Shown here: positions 34,730 through 45,394 of the stretch, piece by piece
Layout of the letters: every line of letters begins with the position of its first letter
Numbering within the stretch: position 1 is the stretch's first letter
Assembly (NCBI RefSeq): GCF_030852425.1
Contig: NZ_NSDM01000006.1
Span: 186,001-250,000 of the forward strand
DNA length: 64,000 bases
From: Saccharothrix longispora
GTDB taxonomy: Bacteria; Actinomycetota; Actinomycetes; Mycobacteriales; Pseudonocardiaceae
Reading direction: 5' to 3'
Translations under genes and position numbers: made by a program
The notes under the pieces: generated by a model
What the model was told of the DNA's origin: nothing
The model's input: the letters and a program-made list of their open reading frames with translations, nothing else
The model's database searches: none

Positions 34730-34743
34730 CACACCATGGTGTG
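34730..34743. promoter_or_regulatory. 14-bp perfect palindrome
   Basis: CACACCATGGTGTG, no spacer, 76 bp before the next small gene and 47 bp after the VIT1 stop. Possible operator; no regulator suggested. Confidence 0.3.
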
Positions 34744-34819
34744 AAGTACGCAAAGTGCGGGTACACGACCGCGACTTGCCGCGACCCGGTGCGGCAGGAC
34801 CCGACTGGAGGTGCTCGCC

Positions 34820-35032
34820 GTGACCCACCCGCCCACTCCCCTCCTGGTGCCGCGCGGCGAGAGGTCCGAGCGCAGGCTGTGGACCCTGCTGGCCGCCCTG
34901 TTCACACTGGTCGCCGGGGTGAACGTGCTCCTCGCCGTCGACGAGGCCGCCTGGTGGCAGGCCGGCGTCGGGGGCCTGCTCCTGCTCGGCGCCGGCGCGT
35001 GCCTGAGGGCCGCCCGCCGCACCCGGGTGTGA
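34820..35032 (+). CDS. small two-helix membrane protein
   Basis: 70 residues. Hydrophilic basic N-terminus (PRGERSERR), helix 1 (LWTLLAALFTLVAGVNVLLA), short acidic turn (VDEAAWW), helix 2 (AGVGGLLLLGAGACLRAA), basic end. GTG 34820 is preferred over 34811 because GGAG lies 9 bp upstream. Unrecognised family, likely an integral membrane peptide. Confidence 0.55.
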   Translation: MTHPPTPLLVPRGERSERRLWTLLAALFTLVAGVNVLLAVDEAAWWQAGVGGLLLLGAGACLRAARRTRV

Positions 35033-35426
35033 TCTCGCACCGCACTGAAGCGACGAACACGAAGGATTTCCTGGTCCGACCGGGTGTACCCCGCTGGTAG
35101 GAATGGCGTCAAGTGGGGGTGGGATTCACCACGACGCCCTGTCGGACTAGCGCCATAACCGCGAATTCACACTATCGTCACAAGACCCCGGCAACCCCGG
35201 TGCACCGCCCAGCGCGACCCCAGCGGCCACATCCGGCCACTGGACGCGCGCACAAGGAAGTGCAGTCTTCCGCACAACGGAGTGCGGTCCCACGCCGACG
35301 ATCTCCCGGTGTGGTCCCCCAGCCAGTACATGCAGGCCGAACTGTCCGCGTAAAGCCGCGCGCGGGTGATCGGCCGTCTCCGTCTGCCCGAAATCAGGGC
35401 CGACTGACGCCACGGGAGGGCCCGTT
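35033..35426. other. gltB upstream region, no gene recognised
   Basis: About 390 bp of lower-GC sequence before gltB. It must hold the gltBD promoter. I looked for GlnR-type boxes (GTnAC-N6-GAAAC) and found no convincing match. A GGGAGG ribosome site lies directly before the gltB GTG. Confidence 0.5.
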
Positions 35427-38400
35427 GTGACCCACCACCACCAGCAGCCGCGAAGCGGCCTCTACGACCCGCAGCACGAGCACGACGCCTGTGGCGTCGC
35501 CTTCGTCGCAGACCTGGCCGGGCGCAGGAACCACGCCATCGTGCGCCAGGCCCTCGTGGCGCTGCGCAACCTCGAACACCGGGGTGCCCGCGGCGCCGAG
35601 CCCGAAACCGGTGACGGCGCGGGAATCCTGATCCAGGTGCCCGACGCCTTCTACCGCGAGGTCGTCGGCTTCGCGCTGCCCGAGCCGGGGACCTACGCCG
35701 TCGGCACCGCGTTCCTCCCGCACGAGGGCCGGGACGACGTCCGCGCCGAGGTCGAGCGCATCGCCGCCGAGGAGGGCGCCACCGTCCTCGGCTGGCGCGA
35801 CCTGCCGGTGGACACCGACCACGTCGGGCCGACCGCCAGGACCACCATGCCCGCGTTCAGCCAACTCTTCCTCGCCGGTCCGGGCGGGGTCGGCGGGCTG
35901 GAGCTGGAGCGGCTGGCCTTCGTGGTGCGCAAGCGCGCGGAGCACGCCACCGACGTGTACTTCCCCAGCCTGTCGGGCCGCACCGTCGTGTACAAGGGCA
36001 TGCTCACCGAGCCCCAGGTCGAGCGGTTCTTCCCCGACCTGACCGACGAGCGGGTCACCAGCTCCATCGGCCTGGTGCACTCCCGGTTCTCCACCAACAC
36101 GTTCCCGTCGTGGCCGCTGGCCCACCCGTACCGGTACGTGGCGCACAACGGCGAGATCAACACCCTGCGCGGCAACCGCAACTGGATGGACGCCCGCGAG
36201 TCCGTCCTCGCCACCGACCTGATCCCCGGCGACCTGTCCCGGGTCTTCCCGGTGATCACCCGCGGCGCGAGCGACTCGGCGACCTTCGACGAGGTGCTGG
36301 AGCTGCTGCACCTGGGCGGGCGCAGCCTGCCGCACGCGGTGCTCATGATGATCCCCGAGGCGTGGGAGAACCACACCGAGATGGACGCCGCGCGGCGCGC
36401 GTTCTACGAGTTCCACTCCACGCTCATGGAGCCGTGGGACGGCCCGGCGCTCGTGTCGTTCACCGACGGCACCCTCATCGGCGTCGTGCTCGACCGCAAC
36501 GGCCTGCGCCCCGCCCGGTACTGGGTCACCGAGGACGGCCTGGTCGTGCTCGGCAGCGAGGCGGGCGTGCTGGAGTTCGACCCCGCCACCATCGTGCGCA
36601 AGGGCCGGCTGGAGCCCGGGCGCATGTTCCTCGTCGACACCGCCCAGGGACGGATCATCGACGACGAGGAGATCAAGGGGCAGCTCGCCGCCGAGCACCC
36701 GTACGAGCAGTGGGTCGCCGACGGCGTCCTGCACCTGTCGGACCTGCCCGCCCGGGAGCGCGAGGTGCCCACGCACTCCTCGCTCGTGCGGCGGCAGCAG
36801 GCGTTCGGCTACACCGAGGAAGAGCTGGCGCTCCTGCTGGAGCCCATGGCCCGCTCCGGCGCCGAACCGATCGGCTCGATGGGCAACGACGCCCCGTTCG
36901 CGCCGCTGTCGGACAGGCCGCGCCTGCTGTTCGACTACTTCACGCAGCTGTTCGCGCAGGTCACCAACCCGCCGCTGGACGCGATCCGCGAGGAGCTGGT
37001 GACCTCGCTGCACGCCACCCTCGGCGCGGAGCCGAACCTGCTGGCCGCCGACGCCGCGTCGTGCCGCCGCATCTCGCTGCCGTTCCCGGTGCTGGACGAC
37101 GACGAGCTGGCCAAGCTCGTGCACGTCGACGACGACGGCACCCTGCCCGAGTTCCGCACGGTCACCGTGCGCGGCCTCTTCGAGGTCGCGGGCGGCGGCG
37201 CGGCGCTCGTGCGGCGGCTCGACGAGATCAAGGACGAGGTGTCCCGGGCCATCGAGGACGGCGCGCGGCTCGTCGTGCTGTCCGACCGGGGTGTCGACGC
37301 CGACCACGCGCCCATCCCGTCGCTGCTGCTCACCGGCGCGGTGCACCACCACCTGGTGCGCGGGAAGACCCGCACCCAGGTGGACCTGATCGTGGAGGCG
37401 GGCGACGCCCGCGAGGTGCACCACATCGCGCTGCTCATCGGTTACGGCGCCAAGGCCGTCAACCCGTACCTGGCGATGGCGTCGGTCGAGGAGCTGCCCG
37501 CCCTCGACCCGAGGGTCGCCACCCGCAACCTGATCAAGGCGCTGGGCAAGGGCGTGCGCAAGACGATGTCCAAGATGGGCGTCTCCACCGTCGCCTCCTA
37601 CACCGGCGCGCAGATCTTCGAGGCCATCGGCCTCGGCCCCGAGGTGGTCGACTCGTGCTTCACCGGCACCACCTCGCGGCTGGGCGGCGTCGGCTTCGAC
37701 GTGCTCGCCGAGGAGGCGGCCCGGCGGCACCGCACCGCGTTCCCCGCCGACGGCGTCCGGGCGCACCACCGCGAGCTGCCCACCGGCGGCGACTACCAGT
37801 GGCGCCGCGAGGGCGAGGCGCACCTGTTCAACCCCACCACGGTGTTCAAGCTCCAGCACTCCACACGTTCCGGCCGTTACGACATCTTCAAGGAGTACAC
37901 GCGGGCGGTCGACGAGCAGGCCAAGCGGCTGATGACGCTGCGCGGGCTCTTCGCGTTCAAGGAGGGCGTGCGCGAACCCGTGCCGCTCGACGAGGTCGAG
38001 CCGGTCTCGTCCATCGTGAAGCGGTTCGCCACCGGCGCCATCTCCTACGGGTCGATCTCGCAGGAGATGCACGAGGTGCTCGCCGTCGCCATGAACCGGC
38101 TGGGCGCCAAGTCCAACACCGGCGAGGGCGGCGAGGACCCGGAGCGGTTCGTGGCGGACCCGAACGGCGACTCGCGGCGCTCGGCGATCAAGCAGGTCGC
38201 GTCCGGCCGGTTCGGCGTCACCTCCGAGTACCTGGTCAACGCCGACGACATCCAGATCAAGATGGCGCAGGGCGCGAAGCCCGGCGAGGGCGGCCAGCTG
38301 CCCGGCGCCAAGGTGTACCCGTGGATCGCCAAGACCCGGCACTCCACGCCCGGCGTGGGCCTCATCTCGCCGCCGCCGCACCACGACATCTACTCGATCG

Positions 38401-39932
38401 AGGACCTCGCCCAGCTCATCCACGACCTGAAGAACGCCAACCCGGCGGCGCGCATCCACGTGAAGCTCGTCTCCGAGGTCGGCGTCGGCACGGTCGCGGC
38501 GGGCGTGTCCAAGGCGCACGCCGACGTCGTGCTCATCTCCGGCCACGACGGCGGCACCGGCGCGTCGCCCCTGTCGTCCATCAAGCACGCGGGCGGCCCG
38601 TGGGAGCTGGGGCTCGCCGAGACGCAGCAGACGCTGCTGCTCAACCGGTTGCGCGACCGGATCGTCGTGCAGACCGACGGCCAGCTCAAGACCGGCCGGG
38701 ACGTGGTGATCGCCGCACTGCTCGGCGCCGAGGAGTTCGGCTTCGCCACCGCGCCCCTCGTCGTGTCCGGCTGCGTCATGATGCGCGTCTGCCACCTCGA
38801 CACCTGCCCGGTGGGCGTCGCGACGCAGAACCCCGTGCTGCGGGCCAAGTTCGCGGGCAAGGCCGAGCACGTGGTGAACTTCTTCGAGTTCGTCGCGCAG
38901 GAGGTGCGCGAACTGCTGGCGTCACTGGGTTTCCGGACCCTGGCCGAGGCCGTCGGCCACGCCGACCTGCTCGACACGCGCGCCGCCGTGGACCACTGGA
39001 AGGCGGCCGGGCTCGACCTGTCTCCGATCTTCCACGTGCCGACGCTGGCGGAGGGCGCGGCGCGGCACCGGGTCGTGGCCCAGGACCACGGGCTGGAGAA
39101 GGCGCTGGACAACACGCTCATCCAGCTCGCCGAGGGCGCCATCGCCTCCGGTGACCGGGTGCGGCTGGAACTGCCGGTGCGCAACGTCAACCGCACCGTC
39201 GGCACCATGCTCGGCTCCGAGGTGACGCGGAAGTGGGGCGGGGCCGGTCTGCCCGACGACACGATCGACGTCACGTTCACCGGCACCGCCGGGCAGTCGT
39301 TCGGCGCGTTCCTGCCACGCGGCATCACCCTGCGGCTCGTCGGCGACGGCAACGACTACGTCGCCAAGGGCCTGTCCGGCGGGCGCATCACCATCCGACC
39401 GGTGCCCGACGCGCAGTTCGCCGCCGAGCAGCAGGTGATCGCGGGCAACGTCATCGCCTACGGCGCGACCGGCGGCGAGGTGTTCATCCGCGGCCGGGTC
39501 GGCGAGCGGTTCTGCGTGCGCAACTCCGGCGCGCTGGCCGTCGTCGAGGGCGTCGGCGACCACGGGTGCGAGTACATGACCGGCGGCCGGGTGGTGGTCC
39601 TCGGGCCCACCGGGCGCAACTTCGCGGCCGGCATGTCCGGCGGCATCGCCTACGTGCTCGACGCCGCCCTCGGGCGGGTCAACGGGGAGATGGTCGACCT
39701 CGACCCGCTGGACGACGCCGACCGGGCGTTCCTGCGGACCGCCGTGGAGAAGCACTACGCGGAGACCGAGTCGGCGGTGGCGCACGCGCTGCTCGCCGAC
39801 TGGGACCTCGCCGTCGAGCGGTTCACCAAGGTCATGCCCAAGGACTACAAGCGGGTGCTGGCGGCACAGGCCCGCGCCGAGCTGGAGGGCCGCGACGTCG
39901 ACGCGGCGATCATGGAGGCGTCTCATGGCTGA
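35427..39932 (+). CDS. gltB: glutamate synthase large subunit
   Basis: 1501 residues, full length. The propeptide of about 21 residues ends before Cys22 ([13 protein letters not shown]), the amidotransferase nucleophile exposed by autocleavage. Then come the class II glutaminase domain, central domain, FMN domain with GGEDPERF and [11 protein letters not shown], a 3Fe-4S cluster motif [12 protein letters not shown], and the C-terminal beta-helix (GSGA-type domain, ending in [15 protein letters not shown]). It transfers glutamine amide to 2-oxoglutarate. GTG start with GGGAGG at good spacing; overlaps gltD by 8 bp. Confidence 0.97.
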   Translation: MTHHHQQPRSGLYDPQHEHDACGVAFVADLAGRRNHAIVRQALVALRNLEHRGARGAEPETGDGAGILIQVPDAFYREVVGFALPEPGTYAVGTAFLPHEGRDDVRAEVERIAAEEGATVLGWRDLPVDTDHVGPTARTTMPAFSQLFLAGPGGVGGLELERLAFVVRKRAEHATDVYFPSLSGRTVVYKGMLTEPQVERFFPDLTDERVTSSIGLVHSRFSTNTFPSWPLAHPYRYVAHNGEINTLRGNRNWMDARESVLATDLIPGDLSRVFPVITRGASDSATFDEVLELLHLGGRSLPHAVLMMIPEAWENHTEMDAARRAFYEFHSTLMEPWDGPALVSFTDGTLIGVVLDRNGLRPARYWVTEDGLVVLGSEAGVLEFDPATIVRKGRLEPGRMFLVDTAQGRIIDDEEIKGQLAAEHPYEQWVADGVLHLSDLPAREREVPTHSSLVRRQQAFGYTEEELALLLEPMARSGAEPIGSMGNDAPFAPLSDRPRLLFDYFTQLFAQVTNPPLDAIREELVTSLHATLGAEPNLLAADAASCRRISLPFPVLDDDELAKLVHVDDDGTLPEFRTVTVRGLFEVAGGGAALVRRLDEIKDEVSRAIEDGARLVVLSDRGVDADHAPIPSLLLTGAVHHHLVRGKTRTQVDLIVEAGDAREVHHIALLIGYGAKAVNPYLAMASVEELPALDPRVATRNLIKALGKGVRKTMSKMGVSTVASYTGAQIFEAIGLGPEVVDSCFTGTTSRLGGVGFDVLAEEAARRHRTAFPADGVRAHHRELPTGGDYQWRREGEAHLFNPTTVFKLQHSTRSGRYDIFKEYTRAVDEQAKRLMTLRGLFAFKEGVREPVPLDEVEPVSSIVKRFATGAISYGSISQEMHEVLAVAMNRLGAKSNTGEGGEDPERFVADPNGDSRRSAIKQVASGRFGVTSEYLVNADDIQIKMAQGAKPGEGGQLPGAKVYPWIAKTRHSTPGVGLISPPPHHDIYSIEDLAQLIHDLKNANPAARIHVKLVSEVGVGTVAAGVSKAHADVVLISGHDGGTGASPLSSIKHAGGPWELGLAETQQTLLLNRLRDRIVVQTDGQLKTGRDVVIAALLGAEEFGFATAPLVVSGCVMMRVCHLDTCPVGVATQNPVLRAKFAGKAEHVVNFFEFVAQEVRELLASLGFRTLAEAVGHADLLDTRAAVDHWKAAGLDLSPIFHVPTLAEGAARHRVVAQDHGLEKALDNTLIQLAEGAIASGDRVRLELPVRNVNRTVGTMLGSEVTRKWGGAGLPDDTIDVTFTGTAGQSFGAFLPRGITLRLVGDGNDYVAKGLSGGRITIRPVPDAQFAAEQQVIAGNVIAYGATGGEVFIRGRVGERFCVRNSGALAVVEGVGDHGCEYMTGGRVVVLGPTGRNFAAGMSGGIAYVLDAALGRVNGEMVDLDPLDDADRAFLRTAVEKHYAETESAVAHALLADWDLAVERFTKVMPKDYKRVLAAQARAELEGRDVDAAIMEASHG

Positions 39933-41376
39933 CCCACGCGGGTTCCTCACCACGGAGCGCGAGACGCCGCGCAGCCGTCCGGTGTTCCTGCGCCTGCGCG
40001 ACTGGCGCGAGGTGTACGAGGAGTTCGAGCGGCCCAGGCTGGAGAAGCAGGCCGGGCGCTGCATGGACTGCGGCATCCCGTTCTGCCACCAGGGTTGTCC
40101 CCTGGGGAACCTGATCCCCGAGTGGAACAACCTGGTGTGGAAGGAGGACTGGCGCGCGGCGGCCGAGCGGCTGCACGCCACGAACAACTTCCCCGAGTTC
40201 ACCGGGACGCTGTGCCCGGCGCCGTGCGAGGCGGCGTGCGTGGTCGGGATCAACGGCGATCCCGTCACCATCAAGCGCGTGGAGATCTCCATCGTCGACC
40301 GGGCGTGGGACGAGGGCTGGGTGACGCCCCGGCCGCCGGCCACGCGGACCGGTCGCACGGTGGCGGTGGTCGGTTCGGGCCCGGCGGGCCTGGCCGCGGC
40401 GCAGCAGCTGACCCGGGCCGGGCACTCGGTGACCGTGCTGGAGCGGGCCGACGCCATCGGCGGGCTGCTGCGGTACGGCATCCCCGAGTTCAAGATGGAG
40501 AAGTGGCGGCTGGACCGGCGGCTGGAGCAGATGCGGGCCGAGGGCACCGAGTTCCGGACGAACGTGGACGTGGGCGTCGACGTCACCGTTTCCGAGCTCC
40601 GCTCGTCCTACGACGCGGTGGTGCTGGCGGGCGGCGCGACGGCGTGGCGCGACCTGCCGGTGCCGGGGCGCTCGCTGGCGGGCGTGCACCAGGCGATGGA
40701 GTACCTGCCGGGCGCGAACCGCGTGGCGGCGGGTGCCCGGGCCGAGCCGCCCATCACGGCCGAGGGCAAGCACGTCGTCGTGATCGGCGGCGGTGACACG
40801 GGCGCGGACTGCGTGGGCACCGCCCACCGCCAGGGCGCGCTGTCGGTCACCCAGCTGGAGATCATGCCGAGGCCGCCGGAGCAGCGGGCCGAGGCCCACC
40901 CGTGGCCGACCTACCCGATGCTGTACCGGGTGACGTCGGCCCACGAGGAGGGCGGCGAGCGCCTGTACTCGGTGTCCACCGTGGAGTTCACGGGCGACGC
41001 CGACGGCGCGGTGCGGTCGCTGCGCCTGGTGGAGGTCGAGGCGTCGGGCGGCAGGTTCGAGCCGGTGCCGGGCACGGAGCGCGAGATCCCGGCCCAGCTG
41101 GTGACCCTGGCCATGGGTTTCGTGGGCCCGGAGAAGGACGGCCTGCTGACCGACCTGGGCGTGGCCCTCGACCCGCGCGGCAACGTGGCGCGCGACGACT
41201 CGTACGCCACCTCGGTGGACGGCGTGTTCGTGGCGGGCGACATGGGCCGGGGCCAGTCGCTCATCGTATGGGCCATCGCCGAAGGCCGCTCCGCCGCGGC
41301 GGGCGTGGACGCCTACCTGACCGGCCGCGCCGTCCTGCCGCGCCCGATCGACCCGACGGACCGCCCGCTCACCTGA
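39925..41376 (+). CDS. gltD: glutamate synthase small subunit
   Basis: 483 residues. N-terminal 4Fe-4S region with [17 protein letters not shown] and [13 protein letters not shown]-binding loop [20 protein letters not shown]-binding loop [11 protein letters not shown], and the C-terminal FAD motif [18 protein letters not shown]. It supplies electrons from NADPH to GltB. Coupled to gltB by an 8-bp overlap. Followed by a series of hairpins that probably terminate the operon. Confidence 0.97.
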   Translation: MADPRGFLTTERETPRSRPVFLRLRDWREVYEEFERPRLEKQAGRCMDCGIPFCHQGCPLGNLIPEWNNLVWKEDWRAAAERLHATNNFPEFTGTLCPAPCEAACVVGINGDPVTIKRVEISIVDRAWDEGWVTPRPPATRTGRTVAVVGSGPAGLAAAQQLTRAGHSVTVLERADAIGGLLRYGIPEFKMEKWRLDRRLEQMRAEGTEFRTNVDVGVDVTVSELRSSYDAVVLAGGATAWRDLPVPGRSLAGVHQAMEYLPGANRVAAGARAEPPITAEGKHVVVIGGGDTGADCVGTAHRQGALSVTQLEIMPRPPEQRAEAHPWPTYPMLYRVTSAHEEGGERLYSVSTVEFTGDADGAVRSLRLVEVEASGGRFEPVPGTEREIPAQLVTLAMGFVGPEKDGLLTDLGVALDPRGNVARDDSYATSVDGVFVAGDMGRGQSLIVWAIAEGRSAAAGVDAYLTGRAVLPRPIDPTDRPLT

Positions 41377-41390
41377 GCCCCGCCGGACCC

Positions 41391-41544
41391 GTCCCCGGCG
41401 CCGGACAACGCGGTCCGGCACCGGGGACCCCCGTTCAGCGCACCGGACGGCGTGGTCCGGTGCGCCCCCTTCCCGCGTGCCCGGACAGCGTGGTCCGGGC
41501 ACGCGGGTTCCACCGGCCCGCTGTCCACCGCACGGGTGGTGGAC
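41391..41544. repeat. tandem array of GC-rich hairpins with conserved loop
   Basis: Three consecutive stem-loops: 41391-41428 (8 bp, one mismatch, then 6 bp), 41438-41465 (10-bp stem) and 41472-41507 (14-bp stem). All share the closing GGA/TCC and an 8-nt loop of consensus CRRCGYGG (caacgcgg, cggcgtgg, cagcgtgg). The outer stems differ but remain paired. A fourth, unrelated hairpin lies at 41523-41544 (7 bp). They fill the gap between convergent gltD and marR, so terminator function is likely. The shared loop suggests copies of one element. Nothing else is seen in 41545-41727. Confidence 0.7.
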
Positions 41545-41727
41545 GACGGCGGCGATCTCGGTGGCGTCCGTCGCCTGCCAGTCGTCGCTGATCGACCCGG
41601 TGCTCCGGGCCGGTGGCCCCGCGCTCCGGGTGGGCGAACCCGCGGTCGGCGCGGGTGGACGCGCGGGGGCGCCGCGCGAGCGGGTGCGCGGGCGCGGGAG
41701 GACGCGGGACGAGGGGCGGCCGGGTGG

Positions 41728-42246
41728 TCAGTCCGGGCGGGCGGCCACCACCCTGCGGATCAGCTCGACCATCTGCGCGCGCTCCGCCGGGGTCAGCGCC
41801 TCGAACCAGCGGGCCTCGCGGGCGTTCTGCACCGGGAACGTGGACGACACCGCGTCGCGCCCCTCGTCGGTGAGCGCGACGAACACCACCCGGCGGTCCT
41901 GCCCGTCCCTGGTCCGCTCGACCAGCCCGGCCCGCTCCAGCGTGTTGATGAGGTTCGACATCGCCGACCGGGTCGTGCCGGACAGCTCGGCCAGCCGCGC
42001 GGGCTGGGTGGGGCCGAGTATCCAGAGCTTGAACATCAGCCGGAAGCCCGGCATGGTCCAGCCCTGCTCGCGGTGCACGAGGGCCTCGTAGTCGGTGATC
42101 ATCACGTACGCCAGGTGGAGCACGTTGTAGGAGAGGCCGAACGCGTCGGCGTCGCCGCCCGACTCGGCGATCCGGTGCCGTGCGAAGCGCTCGTAGTCCT
42201 GCTCCGTCACCACGTCTTCGGCGACGGGAACCTGCTGCTCTGCCAC
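41728..42246 (-). CDS. MarR-family transcriptional regulator
   Basis: 172 residues. Winged HTH in the middle: ILGPTQPARLAELSGTTRSAMSNLINTLERAGLVERTRDGQDRRVVFVALT, which is the MarR recognition helix and wing; dimerisation helices flank it. GTG at 42246 gives a plausible N-terminus (AEQQVPVAED). Divergent from the GGDEF protein with 59 bp between starts. Ligand and targets unknown. Confidence 0.85.
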   Translation of the reverse strand: MAEQQVPVAEDVVTEQDYERFARHRIAESGGDADAFGLSYNVLHLAYVMITDYEALVHREQGWTMPGFRLMFKLWILGPTQPARLAELSGTTRSAMSNLINTLERAGLVERTRDGQDRRVVFVALTDEGRDAVSSTFPVQNAREARWFEALTPAERAQMVELIRRVVAARPD

Positions 42247-42305
42247 ACGCCGATCCTTCCAGGGCCACCCGGTCGGTGGAACGGGAATGCGGCACACTGG
42301 GTCGC

Positions 42306-43817
42306 GTGCTCGGGACGAGGCGGTTCGGCGCCACCGCGGCCGTGGTGCTGGCGCTGGCCGCCGCCGCGTCCGCGGCCGCGAGCGTGGGACTGGTGCACGG
42401 TGACGCGGCGGTGGCCGTGGACGACCTCGCCCAGCTCGCCGCGGGTCTGTTCGCGACGGGCTGCTGCTGGTGGACGGCGCGGCGCACGAGCGGGCCGGAC
42501 CGGAGCTGGCGGGTGGCCGCGGGGCTCGGCGCGTTGTCGTGGTCGGTGGGCATGGCGCTGTGGACGTGGTTCCAGCTCGTGGAGCGGCGGGCCGTGCCGT
42601 CGCCGTCCGCGGCGGACGCCGGGTACCTGGGGATCGTGCCGTTCGCGTTCGTCGCGCTGCTGGTGATCGGGAACTTCCGCCGCTCGGGGACGCCCGACGC
42701 GCTGCTGGACCGGCGCACGGCGTCGGCGCGGCTGGTGCTGCTGCTCGACGGGGTGATCGTGGTGGGTTCGCTGTTCGTGCTCACGTGGGCGATCGCGCTG
42801 GGCAGGCTGGTGGAGGCGGGCAACCCGGGCGCGCCCGCGTTCCTGGTGGCCGTGGCCTACCCGATCACGGACCTGGTGCTGCTGGTGATCGTGGTGGTGC
42901 TGAGCGCGGACCGGACGGTGGTGCTGCGGCCGCAGTTGCGGTTGCTCGGGCTCGGGTTGACCGGCCTGGCGGTGTCGGACCTCGCGTTCGCCTACCTGGT
43001 GAGCGTGCGGGCGCCGGAGGTGCCGCCGCTGGCGAACGCCGGGTTCGTGGTGGGGCCGGCGCTGATCGGCCTCGCCGCGCTGGCGCCGGTGCCGCCGGCG
43101 ACCGCGGGGCGCGGTCGCGCCCGGCGGTCGTGGCAGTGGGGTTACCTGCTGATGCCGTACCTGCCGCTGCTGATCACCTCGGCGCTGGTGCTGTGCGGCA
43201 CGATGGCGGGCGGACTGGGCACGGTGGACGCGGTGGAGGTCGCGTGCGCGTTCACGGTGTTCGTGGCGGTGATCCTGCGGCAGCTGGTGACCTTGGTGGA
43301 CAACACGGAACTGGTGCTGCTGCTGCGGGAGTCCGAGCGCACGCTGTCGCACCAGGCGCACCACGACCCGTTGACGGGGCTGGCGAACCGGGCGCTGTTC
43401 GAGCGCAGGCTGGACGAGGCGATGGCCGCGCACCAGCGGGACGGCTCGCCGTTCGGGCTGCTGTTCGTGGACCTGGACGACTTCAAAGCGGTCAACGACG
43501 TGTCGGGGCACGCGCACGGGGACGCGTTGCTGGAGCGGGTGGCCCAGCGGTTGCTGCGGTGCGTGCGGGACACGGACGTGGTCGCCCGGTTGGGTGGTGA
43601 CGAGTTCGGCGTGCTGGTGGAGGGCGTGGAGGAGCCGGAGAAGGTGGCGTTCCGGGTCCTCGACTCGCTGGGCGGGGAGATCAGCGCCTCGGTGGGCGTG
43701 GTGATCTGCGCGGATCAGGACCCCGAGGCGACGGCGCAGTCGGTGCTGCGGCGCGCGGACAAGGCGATGTACGAGGCGAAGCGCGAGGGCGGCCACGGGC
43801 TGGTCATCCACCCGTGA
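42306..43817 (+). CDS. membrane diguanylate cyclase (GGDEF)
   Basis: 503 residues. About 9-10 membrane helices over residues 8-330 (MASE-like sensor), then a GGDEF domain with HHDPLTGLANRALFERRL, metal/substrate Asp in FVDLDDFKAVND and the exact catalytic GGDEF in VARLGGDEFGV. The inhibitory I-site RxxD is present (RDTD, five residues before GGDEF). It should make cyclic di-GMP and be feedback-inhibited. There is no EAL domain. Start GTG 42306. A strong terminator follows the stop. Confidence 0.88.
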   Translation: MLGTRRFGATAAVVLALAAAASAAASVGLVHGDAAVAVDDLAQLAAGLFATGCCWWTARRTSGPDRSWRVAAGLGALSWSVGMALWTWFQLVERRAVPSPSAADAGYLGIVPFAFVALLVIGNFRRSGTPDALLDRRTASARLVLLLDGVIVVGSLFVLTWAIALGRLVEAGNPGAPAFLVAVAYPITDLVLLVIVVVLSADRTVVLRPQLRLLGLGLTGLAVSDLAFAYLVSVRAPEVPPLANAGFVVGPALIGLAALAPVPPATAGRGRARRSWQWGYLLMPYLPLLITSALVLCGTMAGGLGTVDAVEVACAFTVFVAVILRQLVTLVDNTELVLLLRESERTLSHQAHHDPLTGLANRALFERRLDEAMAAHQRDGSPFGLLFVDLDDFKAVNDVSGHAHGDALLERVAQRLLRCVRDTDVVARLGGDEFGVLVEGVEEPEKVAFRVLDSLGGEISASVGVVICADQDPEATAQSVLRRADKAMYEAKREGGHGLVIHP

Positions 43818-43820
43818 GGT

Positions 43821-43850
43821 CGCGCCCGACCCCCACCGGGGTCGGGCGCG
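43821..43850. terminator. intrinsic terminator after GGDEF gene
   Basis: CGCGCCCGACCCC (43821-43833) pairs with 43838-43850 around loop CACC, a 13-bp perfect stem. A further copy of the right arm (GGGGTCGGGCGCG) follows at 43855-43867 and could compete for pairing. Confidence 0.75.
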
Positions 43851-43886
43851 GCAGGGGTCGGGCGCGGCGAGCGGTGTCGGAGGGCG

Positions 43887-44669
43887 TCAGCCGACCGCGG
43901 AGTCGAGCAGCGGCAGGTAGCCCTGGGCGTAGCCGGCGGCGTTGGGGTGGAAGGACTCCACGAGCCGCAGCAGGGAGAAGGAGTTGATCCACGGCGATCG
44001 GCCGCAGGCGCCGTGGCCCGCGAAGTGCGCCCGGGCGTCGACGTAGCGGACGCCGGCCGCGGCGGCGCGGGCGGCGATGACCTCGTGCAGGACGTCGGCG
44101 CCGTTGTTGAGGGCGGTGCGCTTGGTGGCGTTCAGGCAGGTGCCGGCGGGTTCGACGAGGCGCGGGTAGCCGAGGACGACGACGGTGGCGCCGGGGGCGC
44201 GGGAGCGGATGGTGGCGTAGGTGCGGTCGAGCTTGGCGGGCAGCGCGGTCCGGGCCTGCTGGACGCCCTTGTCCACCGCGTTGAGGCAGGAGCTGTCGCT
44301 GCCGGTGACGCAGGTGATCATGGTGGAGGCGAACCCGATGTCGTTGCCGCCGATGGTGATGGACACCAGGTCGGTGCCCGCGTCGAGGGAGTCGAACTGG
44401 CCGGTCATGCTGTCGGTGGTGGCGCCACCGCAGGCGGCGTACTTGAACGACGACACCTCGTGGGTGTCCGCCCACAGCTGGGCGTAGCCGCGCGGGCTGC
44501 GGAAGCACGTGCCGCCGGTGTAGGGCGGCGCGCCGGTGCCGGAGGAGTACGAGTCGCCGAGGGCGACGTAGTCGACGGGGGCCGCGGCGTGGGCCGCGGG
44601 GGTGGTGAGCACGACCGCCAGGGCGGCGGGCAGCACCGCACACACGACCCTGAGAAGACGTTTGCGCAC
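43887..44669 (-). CDS. secreted SGNH/GDSL esterase
   Basis: 260 residues. Signal peptide ends near PAAHA-A (residue 29). Close in pattern to streptomycete secreted lipases/esterases: VALGDSYSSGTGAPPY with the nucleophile Ser, YAACGGATTDSM, ITIGGNDIGF with the block III Asn, VVLGYPRL, and ESFHPNAAGYAQGY with the catalytic His. The six Cys fit three disulfides as in that family. Likely hydrolyses esters or lipids outside the cell. Confidence 0.87.
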   Translation of the reverse strand: MRKRLLRVVCAVLPAALAVVLTTPAAHAAAPVDYVALGDSYSSGTGAPPYTGGTCFRSPRGYAQLWADTHEVSSFKYAACGGATTDSMTGQFDSLDAGTDLVSITIGGNDIGFASTMITCVTGSDSSCLNAVDKGVQQARTALPAKLDRTYATIRSRAPGATVVVLGYPRLVEPAGTCLNATKRTALNNGADVLHEVIAARAAAAGVRYVDARAHFAGHGACGRSPWINSFSLLRLVESFHPNAAGYAQGYLPLLDSAVG

Positions 44670-44806
44670 GTCCAGTCCTTCCTCGAAGACGCCAGCCGTG
44701 AAGGCGCGTGATCACCGACGTTACGAAGGCGTTCCGAGGCATCACAGACGGTGCTATTCTCATTACTTCCGGGTAACATCTCCTGCTCGCCCGCCGGGAT
44801 GCCGAC

Positions 44807-45373
44807 GTGCCCCTGCCCCGCTCACCGCTCCGCGCGCCGCACCGCAGCGACGCCCGCCGCAACCGGGCGGCGATCATGCGCGCGGCCGGGGAGCAGGTGG
44901 CGCTGGGCAGGCCGATGCCGTCGCTGCGGCAGCTGGCGGACGCGACCGGGTTGGGCCAGGCCACGGTGTACCGGCACTTCTCGGACCGCCGGGCGCTGCT
45001 GCTGGCGGTGACGCGGGAGCAGGTGGCGGTGCTGCGCCGGGTGGCGGAGCGGGACGCGGACGACCCGGCGGCGTTCCGGGCGCTGCTGCGCGGGGTGCTC
45101 GTCCACCAGGTGTCGATGCGGCCGCTGGTCGACGAGCTGCGCAGGCTGCCGCGCCCCGACCAGCTCGGCCAGGTCCGGGGCCTGCTGGACGCGCTGCGGG
45201 CCCCGTTCGCCCGGTCGCAGGCGGCGGGCCACCTCAAGGGCGACGTCGTGCTGGACGACCTGCCGATCGTGTTCACGATGCTCCAGGCGGCGGTCGACTC
45301 GGCGCCGGACCCGGGCACGGCCCGGCGCGCGATCCCCGTGCTGCTCGACGGCCTGTTCCACGCCCGCCCCTGA
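44807..45373 (+). CDS. TetR-family transcriptional regulator
   Basis: 188 residues. N-terminal HTH: RNRAAIMRAAGEQVALGRPMPSLRQLADATGLGQATVYRHFSDRRALLLAV, typical TetR with recognition helix GLGQATVYRHF. The C-terminal ligand-binding domain is unclassified (SBP_bac-type TetR C-terminal in arrangement). GTG start. The 137-bp gap to the divergent esterase has a small inverted repeat (TTAC, 44763-44766, and GTAA, 44773-44776) that could be its operator. Confidence 0.85.
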   Translation: MPLPRSPLRAPHRSDARRNRAAIMRAAGEQVALGRPMPSLRQLADATGLGQATVYRHFSDRRALLLAVTREQVAVLRRVAERDADDPAAFRALLRGVLVHQVSMRPLVDELRRLPRPDQLGQVRGLLDALRAPFARSQAAGHLKGDVVLDDLPIVFTMLQAAVDSAPDPGTARRAIPVLLDGLFHARP

Positions 45374-45394
45374 ACCGGCCCCCTGGGCCGGCGG

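Noticed and set aside
35033-35426. GlnR box upstream of gltB
   Set aside because: No match to both half-sites with correct spacing.
35394-38870. Very long antisense open frame opposite gltB
   Set aside because: High-GC shadow: composition-driven, no motif, and fully opposite a well-conserved gene.
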